Shown here one piece after another: positions 37,744-44,704 of a stretch of DNA of 44,704 nt. The stretch is from positions 1 through 44,704 of the forward strand of contig JAQZBD010000021.1 in the NCBI GenBank assembly GCA_029239235.1, given 5' to 3'. A program made the position numbers and the translations under genes. The notes under the pieces were generated by a model, which had not been told where the DNA came from, made no database searches, and saw only the letters and a list, made by a program, of their open reading frames with translations. Numbering within the stretch: position 1 is the first letter of the stretch; every line of letters begins with the position of its first letter. This DNA comes from Herbinix sp. (lineage in GTDB: Bacteria > Bacillota > Clostridia > Lachnospirales > Lachnospiraceae).

Positions 37744-39459
37744 TTATTCTACGGATAATACATAGTAGTAAATTGGCTGACCACCATAATGTATCTCAAC
37801 ATCCAGGTTAGGATACTTCTCCATGATCACTTCTGCCAGAGCGTTCGCTTCCTCTTCCTTTACCTCTTCGCCATAATACAAGCTGATTAATTCGGAATCG
37901 TCATTTGCTAAACACTGAATTAATTCTAGCGAGGTAGCTGCAACCTCTTCGCCAACAGCAAGAATTGTCTTATCGCCAATTCCCATGATATTACCCTGTT
38001 TTATTTCTTTTCCATCCAGGCTGGTGTCACGTACTGCATAAGTAACCTGACCTGATTTCACCTTCATCATTTCCTCTGTCATTCTAACAACATTCTCTTC
38101 CGGAGCTTTATCATAAACAAAATTGATAACTGCTGTGATTCCCTGTGGAACTGTTTTCGATGGAATGACATGAATATTCTTATCTTCTGTCAGCTGTTTT
38201 GCTTGTTCGGCTGCCAGAATGATATTTCCATTGTTGGGTAGTATAAAGATATTATCAGCATTTACTTCACTAATTGCTGTTAACATATCTTCTGTACTTG
38301 GATTCATCGTCTGTCCGCCCTTGATTATATAATCCACACCAAGTCCGGTAAATATTTCATCCAAGCCTTCTCCCATAGATACAGCTATGAAACCGGCTTT
38401 TTTTCTGGGCTTAGCTTCGACCGGCTTCTTAACTTCCGCCTTCTGTGCCTGAGCAACCTTCTCTGCATCCTTAATTAATCTCTCATTATGCTCTTCACGC
38501 ATGTTATCAATCTTCATTCTTGTTAATGAACCATACGTTAACGCCTTCTGAATTGCAAGTCCCGGGTCATTCGTATGTACATGAACCTTCACGACATCAT
38601 CATCAGATACAACGACAAGCGAATCACCAATGGACTCAAGGTATGCCTTAAAGCCTTCTTCTATTTGTTCATTATATTCTTTTTCGACCATAATAATAAA
38701 TTCAGTACAATAGCCAAATTTAATATCATCCGTAGAAATTCGTTCTCTTCCGGCACCGGTACTAACTTCACTGGTTGTAATATTCTCAAAGGATACTTCC
38801 TTGCCAGTGAGAGCATCATATGCACCCTTTACGATTTCAAGTAAACCCTGTCCTCCTGAATCTACTACACCTGCTTCTTTTAACACTGGCAATAGTTCCG
38901 GAGTATTCTTTAATACAACCTCCATATGAGCAATAACTTCCTTACAGAAGTAAACCATATCCTCAGTTTCAGAAACTAATTCAGCTGCTTTTTCAGCCCC
39001 GCCTCTGGCTACTGTTAAAATAGTTCCTTCTTTTGGCTTCATAACTGCCCGATAAGCGGTCTCAACTGCTTTCTGTAAAGCATTTGCCATAATGGTAACA
39101 TTTATTTCTTTAAAATCCTTAATTTCCTTGGAGAAACCACGGAACAGCTGGGATAAGATAACACCAGAATTCCCTCTGGCACCTCTCAAAGATCCTCCTG
39201 AAATAGCTTTTGCTAATTCCTCAATCGTAGGATTCGAAAGGGCATTAACTTCTTTAACAGCGGACATAATGGTAAGTGTCATATTTGTACCAGTATCACC
39301 GTCGGGAACTGGAAATACGTTCAATTCATTAATGATTTCTTTTTTAGCTTCGATGCTGGCAGCCCCGGCAAGAAACATCTTCTTAAGAGTCTGTGCATCT
39401 ATCGTTTTAACAACCACTGGTTTTTCCTCCTTAAACGTTGTCCTCTCAGGATCAGTCAA
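37744..39459 (-). CDS. DAK/DegV fusion, FakA/YloV-like fatty acid kinase
   Basis: NVFPVPDGDTGTNMTLTI, GARGNSGVILSQLFRGF, VDSGGQGLLEI; DegV-like C-terminus. Confidence 0.93.
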   Translation of the reverse strand: MTDPERTTFKEEKPVVVKTIDAQTLKKMFLAGAASIEAKKEIINELNVFPVPDGDTGTNMTLTIMSAVKEVNALSNPTIEELAKAISGGSLRGARGNSGVILSQLFRGFSKEIKDFKEINVTIMANALQKAVETAYRAVMKPKEGTILTVARGGAEKAAELVSETEDMVYFCKEVIAHMEVVLKNTPELLPVLKEAGVVDSGGQGLLEIVKGAYDALTGKEVSFENITTSEVSTGAGRERISTDDIKFGYCTEFIIMVEKEYNEQIEEGFKAYLESIGDSLVVVSDDDVVKVHVHTNDPGLAIQKALTYGSLTRMKIDNMREEHNERLIKDAEKVAQAQKAEVKKPVEAKPRKKAGFIAVSMGEGLDEIFTGLGVDYIIKGGQTMNPSTEDMLTAISEVNADNIFILPNNGNIILAAEQAKQLTEDKNIHVIPSKTVPQGITAVINFVYDKAPEENVVRMTEEMMKVKSGQVTYAVRDTSLDGKEIKQGNIMGIGDKTILAVGEEVAATSLELIQCLANDDSELISLYYGEEVKEEEANALAEVIMEKYPNLDVEIHYGGQPIYYYVLSVE

Positions 39460-39808
39460 TCACTCTGACACCTTCAACAAAAATATTAATTTTTTTAATC
39501 TCAAGTCCTGAGAATTCTTCAACATTATATTTCACGTTACTGATTAAATTGTCAGCAACTGCAGAAATACTCACACCATAGGAAACGATAATATGCAAGT
39601 CAATTGTAATTTTATTATCTTCAATTTGGACACTGACACCATGACTTAAGCTATCTCTTTTTAATAGCTTCGCAATACCGTCCTTCATATTAACGGACGC
39701 CATACCAACAACGCCAAAGCACTCTACAGCAGAGGCTCCTGCATATTTTGCCAGCACATCATTATCTACAACTATTTCACCGATTTGTGAATTCATATGT
39801 CCTCTCAT
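39452..39808 (-). CDS. Asp23/Gls24 family protein (YloU-like)
   Basis: GEIVVDNDVLAKYAGASAVECFGVVGMAS...; overlaps the YloV-like gene. Confidence 0.93.
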   Translation of the reverse strand: MRGHMNSQIGEIVVDNDVLAKYAGASAVECFGVVGMASVNMKDGIAKLLKRDSLSHGVSVQIEDNKITIDLHIIVSYGVSISAVADNLISNVKYNVEEFSGLEIKKINIFVEGVRVID

Positions 39809-40079
39809 ATTAACCCTCCTATCAATTTACGCAACTACAAGTCTTTCACTTATTATACCATTATTTCATGGATAAGCAAAGGTAGGAATTTACTTATCTT
39901 AGTATAACCATTTTAATGATGGCACCTAATCTTTTATCTATATTTTTAACATATAGATAGGATTTTATGAATCTCTTAACTCCACTTCCGTAAGAGGCAT
40001 TATTTTTCCTTTTTTAGGATAACCATGAAAACCCTTGCATACTATATATTATTACCAATTATTATTGGAAGTGATAATT

Positions 40080-40217
40080 ATGAAGAGAATGTTCGGGTTT
40101 ATCCTGTTTTGGATTGCCATCGGTATGACTATAATGCTATTTATCACAAATGCAATCTTAGCTATATGTATTATCATTTTATGCTTATTACTCGGATATA
40201 ATCTATTTTGTAACTGA
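40080..40217 (+). CDS. 45-aa hydrophobic membrane protein
   Basis: MKRMFGFILFWIAIGMTIMLFITNAILAICIIILCLLLGYNLFCN; GGAAGTG upstream of the ATG. Confidence 0.6.
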   Translation: MKRMFGFILFWIAIGMTIMLFITNAILAICIIILCLLLGYNLFCN

Positions 40218-40355
40218 TTCCTTAAATTTTCTTAACCAATAAGATATATCTGCAAATTCAACAGCAAGACATGCTATAAAGCATTTACTTTTAATAACCA
40301 TAGCCTCACTTTGAGAAATTCATGAAATATACTCCTATTTTTCAACAAAAAAAGA

Positions 40356-40379
40356 GGGTGTCAAGATCCCCTGACACCC
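40356..40379 (-). terminator. Terminator downstream of rpmB
   Basis: Minus strand GGGTGTCA...TGACACCC then CTCTTTTTTTG. Confidence 0.85.
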
Positions 40380-40389
40380 ATCGTTTCCC

Positions 40390-40575
40390 TTACGCGCGTT
40401 CTACTTTACCGGATCTAAGACAGGAAGTACAAACATACATCTTTCTTGCTGCACCGTTAACACTAACTTTAACGGACTTTACGTTAGATTTCCACATCTT
40501 GTTAGATCTTCTATGAGAATGACTCACAGCGATTCCAAAGTGAGCACCTTTATCACATATTGAACATTTTGCCAT
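40390..40575 (-). CDS. rpmB: 50S ribosomal protein L28
   Basis: MAKCSICDKGAHFGIAVSHSHRRSNKMWKSNVKSVKVSVNGAARKMYVCTSCLRSGKVERA; start refined from 40659. Confidence 0.97.
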   Translation of the reverse strand: MAKCSICDKGAHFGIAVSHSHRRSNKMWKSNVKSVKVSVNGAARKMYVCTSCLRSGKVERA

Positions 40576-40686
40576 CAAAAGCACCTCCTTAGGGAAAATA
40601 TTGACCCAAATGGCCCTACAAACACGATTTATTTTAACAGAAGATGACATATAATGCAAGCATTATTTTAAATTGCTAACATCTTG

Positions 40687-41088
40687 TTAACATTCTTCTG
40701 TTTGTTTCTTAATTGCTTCCTCTAGCTTTTCATCCATTTCATCCTTTGCATGGGACTTCTTTGTAAATTTGTTGATGATATCCGGAACCATATCCAGAAT
40801 CTTTGTCACTGCATCCTGATCCTTTATATTGACCAGTTTAGAGCTGCCATTTTGGATTACAAGCACTGAGCTAGGTGATATCTTTCCACCCATACCACCA
40901 CCTGCATTATTCTTACTATCATTTGAAAAGGCACCTGCACCCACTCCAAAGCTAACCTCAACGAGTGGTAATATAATTGTATTTTCATCTACCTTAACTG
41001 CTTCTCCGACTACTGTTTTTGTTGATATGAAGTTATCCATACCCTTAAACAATGATTCGACTGTTGAATTAAAACTATTCTCTGCCAT
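40687..41088 (-). CDS. gerW: GerW/YtfJ family sporulation protein
   Basis: KTVVGEAVKVDENTIILPLVEVSFGVGAGAFSND...GGGMGGKISPSSVLVI. Confidence 0.92.
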   Translation of the reverse strand: MAENSFNSTVESLFKGMDNFISTKTVVGEAVKVDENTIILPLVEVSFGVGAGAFSNDSKNNAGGGMGGKISPSSVLVIQNGSSKLVNIKDQDAVTKILDMVPDIINKFTKKSHAKDEMDEKLEEAIKKQTEEC

Positions 41089-42326
41089 TATAACGCCTCC
41101 TTTAGGATTACTACATTCTTCGTTAACTGTTTAAATCGTTTATCTAATATAAGCTTAATTACGATGATAATGATTGTAATTAATCTTATTCTACCCCTTG
41201 CATAGTGCTTGCCTTCCAACACTTTGTTCTCAAAATCCGGTGTAATTTGAATGTTGTCCCCATAAATGCTATAGAGCATTCCCAAGGCTCCCAACGCTTG
41301 TCCCGTTGAACAGGGATCACCGGTACCAAATCTAATTTTAGATTTGAATTCCTTCGGAAGTATATGCTTTACTATTTTTTTTATACTTGCGAAAGTAATT
41401 TTAAAACCTTCCTTATTCGCCTCTTTTCGAATAAAATCAAGGATTAAATCTAACTTGCTTTTTATATTGTGTATTGATTCAAAGATTATTTTAATTCTTT
41501 CGATGAAATTTCGAATCGAAGCTACAACTTTATCCTTAACAACTTTTATTTTGATATAAATACGCTTAAATAATGATGCTTTTTCTTCGTTATCCATATG
41601 CACTATTGAAATGGAAGTTTTCTCTACACCATTCTTTTTTTCAATATCAGTTATATTCTCTTCTGATTTCACATTCTCTATTGATTTTATAATCTCTTCT
41701 GATTTTATACTCTCTACTGATTTTATATTCTCTACTGATTTAGTATTCTCTTCTGATTTTATAACCTCTTCTGATTTTATAACCTCTTCTGATTTTATAT
41801 TTTGTTCTATTTTCTGCTTTTCAACGATCGCCTTCTCATTATCTACTTTATCAACTAGTATTGTTTTTCTAACTCGACTTACTGTCTTTTCATTTATTGT
41901 GTCCTGCTTTTCGTTAGTTATGTCCGAAGATTTATGATTCTTAATATTTTGTTCTGTTTTTAACTTGTTAATCTTCTTCGATTCTTTCTTAACTTTTACG
42001 GACTTTTTACCTTTTTTTTGTTGAACTGCTTTTTTTCTCTTTTCTGGTTTGTGCTTGCGTGGCTGCAGGTTATCATAAATAGTAAACCACAGCACCTTTA
42101 CGAGGATGTGAAATACCCCGTTCATATGCGAAACCCTGGCTCGAACTATATGAAACAGCCAGCTTACTTTGCTATCTAAGATAAGTAATTCTTCACCGTG
42201 CTCAAACTTTATCCTATACCTGATGGGAGTAAAAAGAACGATAAGAATCATTACCAACAATAATCCAAGCACAGCAAGCAATAATATCCCTATTACCTTC
42301 AATATAAGCAGAATTACTCCAAGCAT
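41088..42326 (-). CDS. DUF2953 (YtfI-like) protein with hexapeptide-repeat insert
   Basis: N-terminal TM, repeat region, C-terminal RFGTGDPCSTGQALGALGMLYSIYGDNIQITPDFENKVLEGKHYARGRIRL; TAATG overlap with gerW. Confidence 0.88.
   Translation of the reverse strand: MLGVILLILKVIGILLLAVLGLLLVMILIVLFTPIRYRIKFEHGEELLILDSKVSWLFHIVRARVSHMNGVFHILVKVLWFTIYDNLQPRKHKPEKRKKAVQQKKGKKSVKVKKESKKINKLKTEQNIKNHKSSDITNEKQDTINEKTVSRVRKTILVDKVDNEKAIVEKQKIEQNIKSEEVIKSEEVIKSEENTKSVENIKSVESIKSEEIIKSIENVKSEENITDIEKKNGVEKTSISIVHMDNEEKASLFKRIYIKIKVVKDKVVASIRNFIERIKIIFESIHNIKSKLDLILDFIRKEANKEGFKITFASIKKIVKHILPKEFKSKIRFGTGDPCSTGQALGALGMLYSIYGDNIQITPDFENKVLEGKHYARGRIRLITIIIIVIKLILDKRFKQLTKNVVILKEAL
41652..41811. repeat. 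18-bp imperfect tandem repeats in the DUF2953 gene
   Basis: Repeated CTCTTCTGATTTTATAAC units encoding IKSEEV-type hexapeptides. Confidence 0.9.
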
Positions 42327-42529
42327 ATATCCACATCAACCACCAATCATCATCATTTTGTCCATAGAATACAGGTGACCAGAAGGAGTTTTTTACCTTC
42401 CTATAAACGCGTTGTATTTGCGTCATGTATTCTGAAATAAGGGAACAGTTTTCATGTTGCTATAATAAGATTTAACCTCTTAACCACCAAACTATATCTT
42501 ATGTACGATGATTTTTCTTGTAAGACATA

Positions 42530-42799
42530 TTATGTAAAATAATTTCTTACATCAAATTTCCCTGTGTTTTGATAAACTTCTAATATCATTGCCTGAACAA
42601 GATCAATTGCTTCTTCTCTGCCTTTGGCAAGTCCTACAATATGGACATTGACTTTTTTATAATGGGGAAACAGCAATTCATTGGCTTCGAGGATATCAAA
42701 TAAATTATGGGGATTGGAGGCAAAGGCAACGCAATACACTCCAAAAGCAGCTTCTCTATTATTAATAGAAGCCATAACCTTTTCCTTTTTCTTTTCCAT
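42530..42799 (-). CDS. Conserved-looking hypothetical protein
   Basis: MEKKKEKVMASINNREAAFGVYCVAFASNPHNLFDILEANELLFPHYKKVNVHIVGLAKGREEAIDLVQAMILEVYQNTGKFDVRNYFT; start chosen at the internal Met. Confidence 0.72.
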   Translation of the reverse strand: MEKKKEKVMASINNREAAFGVYCVAFASNPHNLFDILEANELLFPHYKKVNVHIVGLAKGREEAIDLVQAMILEVYQNTGKFDVRNYFT

Positions 42800-42935
42800 C
42801 TTATCCCCTACAAAAAGTCGTGTTGACCATACAATCATAGAAAAACGATACCTCTTTCACTTTTGGGTTGATATTCCCATTTACATAATACAGTTTCTTA
42901 TTAGTATACCACATATTACCAAAAAAAATACAGTC

Positions 42936-44357
42936 CTATTCTGTCATTATATCATTTATTATCTCTACACAGGCTGCTTTTTCATATGCATCTGTACATC
43001 GTTCCAGGCTATAGAGAACATAATCCATAACTTCCTTGTGATCATTAAAGAATACGGGTAATTTATTGATTGTATTTGCCATGACAGCACGGGTAACCAT
43101 TCGATCACTTTGATCAAATAAGGCAGACAGTTCTTGGATTAAAGCCTTTTTTTCTTCGTAAATTTTATCTTCATCTGCTATCTCGTCAGAAACCACCAAT
43201 TTATCAAGATCAATAAATAAGCTATTGGAGAGTAAATCCTGAGAACGTAATAATACCTGCAACGGCTGTTCCAGCATCAGACTTTCTGTCAAAGACCTCT
43301 GTCGTTCCTTTATTTCAAACAATGCATCCTCCATCATTGCCTGTTCATAATACATAGCTTCCTGAACACCTTCTAACTCAGTCAGCATTTCCAGTAAGTC
43401 TTCAGAAGGGTCATTTTTTAGTTTGTTCTCGAACTCCTTATTAATTTCCTCAATAATATTAACCGCAGTTCGCTCAGCATATTCACTGTCAGCCTCAACC
43501 ATACCTGCATAGGGTGCACATAGAAGAAGTGTATAGATTTCATTTGTCAGCTCTTGTAGTCCAATATAGACAGTTGTTTCCGTCTCAAGCATCAAGGTAG
43601 CTGCCTGCAATAAGGTCAATGCCTTATGAAACTCCTTCTCTGTAATATCCTTGAAGGCTATCCCGGACAAAGAGGTCTTTTTTTCCCAAAGCTGTGGATA
43701 CAGCTCTTTTAAGTCTTCCTCAGAATGCAGCATCGCTGAGGTGCGAAGAATATATAAAAATGCTTCCAGCGAATTAATATCTGCCCCTAAATAAGCATCT
43801 ATACTACCCTTTATTAATTCAAAGTACTTCTGCTTCGTTACACGAACGGGCAATTGTCCAATCATCTCTTTGATCTTATCATTAATGATAAGATTGTCCT
43901 CAGAATCAAAGATATATCGGAGGATTTCTTTTGATAGCTCTTCTTCATCCACTGCATTTATTGTCCCTTTAAACCGATACTCTACGCGGTTAATGACATA
44001 TTCATAGATTTGAAAAAGATCTGTATAAGCAGTTAACACATCTACATGCTTGGTATTATCCTTACGGATTTCATCAATTCTGCGAATTGCCTCTTCTCTT
44101 GCTTCTCCGCTTTGCTTTTGAAGGATATTTTCTTTCATAATTCCATTTAACTGCTCCATTGTTTCAAGAGCATCTTTACTCCAGGTGTTTTCATCATCAC
44201 AGAACGCCTCGTAGAAGGAAAAATAATGCATAGCAAGTCTAACATTCGCATATGCGTGGTATTGATTTGAAAGCTGATTAAATAACCCTGGTATTGCTGC
44301 CTCTAATTGCTTTCCCTGTTGAATATCTTTGCAAATATGCTTTATGTTTTTATTCAT
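42936..44357 (-). CDS. Hypothetical helical protein (473 aa)
   Basis: Long open frame, acidic/helical, no family recognised. Confidence 0.8.
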   Translation of the reverse strand: MNKNIKHICKDIQQGKQLEAAIPGLFNQLSNQYHAYANVRLAMHYFSFYEAFCDDENTWSKDALETMEQLNGIMKENILQKQSGEAREEAIRRIDEIRKDNTKHVDVLTAYTDLFQIYEYVINRVEYRFKGTINAVDEEELSKEILRYIFDSEDNLIINDKIKEMIGQLPVRVTKQKYFELIKGSIDAYLGADINSLEAFLYILRTSAMLHSEEDLKELYPQLWEKKTSLSGIAFKDITEKEFHKALTLLQAATLMLETETTVYIGLQELTNEIYTLLLCAPYAGMVEADSEYAERTAVNIIEEINKEFENKLKNDPSEDLLEMLTELEGVQEAMYYEQAMMEDALFEIKERQRSLTESLMLEQPLQVLLRSQDLLSNSLFIDLDKLVVSDEIADEDKIYEEKKALIQELSALFDQSDRMVTRAVMANTINKLPVFFNDHKEVMDYVLYSLERCTDAYEKAACVEIINDIMTE

Positions 44358-44704
44358 TTCTCATACCATCCTGTTCTTTTGATATAATTTTCAGTCATCA
44401 CTATCGTCTGGATTCCCGTTAGTATCCTCGTAGATATTCTACTTATATCATGAAGTCGTTGTTTCGATCATGTACTACATATTATAACAGTAATTTTCTT
44501 TAGACACTAGATAGATATTACATATTTCCTATGATTTTACTGTAACCACATTGCCTTAAGCTTATTTTGAAGCCATATCCTATTACTAGTGAATTGTTTT
44601 ATTAAGTATTAAGAAGTGCCTATTATAAATATAATAAGCACTCCCTATTTACCATTATTTAATTTTTCATATTGTTATTACGATAACCATAATTTTTACT
44701 GCTT

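Noticed and set aside
40580-40625. Possible ribosomal-protein leader structure upstream of rpmB
   Set aside because: Only a weak TAGGG/CCCTA pairing near the SD; not enough to call a regulatory RNA.
37231-41811. Possible CRISPR arrays
   Set aside because: The repeats are short, contiguous and in coding frame with no spacers.
41611-41937. 108-aa Ser/Phe-rich plus-strand ORF
   Set aside because: Mirror of the tandem repeat in the DUF2953 gene.

Overview
This looks like a chromosomal segment of a spore-forming Lachnospiraceae/Clostridium-type Firmicute. Lineage is inferred from SASP, GerW and YlbJ together with the rsmD-coaD-ylbJ-tmcAL-pta-ackA-DUF177-rpmF neighbourhood. Most of it is housekeeping sequence. 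There are three accessory zones. (1) The left edge (1-1221) has a trypsin-like serine protease cut by the window end and the orphan 3' end of a tyrosine recombinase. (2) At 11777-20351 an AgrA/AgrC-like LytTR two-component system is followed by two tandem GH3 proteins (about 980 aa each) with inverted domain order and a predicted transmembrane anchor at both ends, then a small multi-TM protein. (3) At 22972-31911 there is a cell-surface glycan operon: an L,D-transpeptidase, a DUF2298 'YYY' membrane protein, two GT2 glycosyltransferases, and a 1085-aa ORF fusing a polytopic membrane protein in frame to UDP-galactopyranose mutase, with a ribosome-binding site preserved at the junction. The best candidates for an undescribed system are the sensor/GH3 module and the membrane-protein/UGM fusion operon. 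No CRISPR array, tRNA, rRNA or intact mobile element was recognised.
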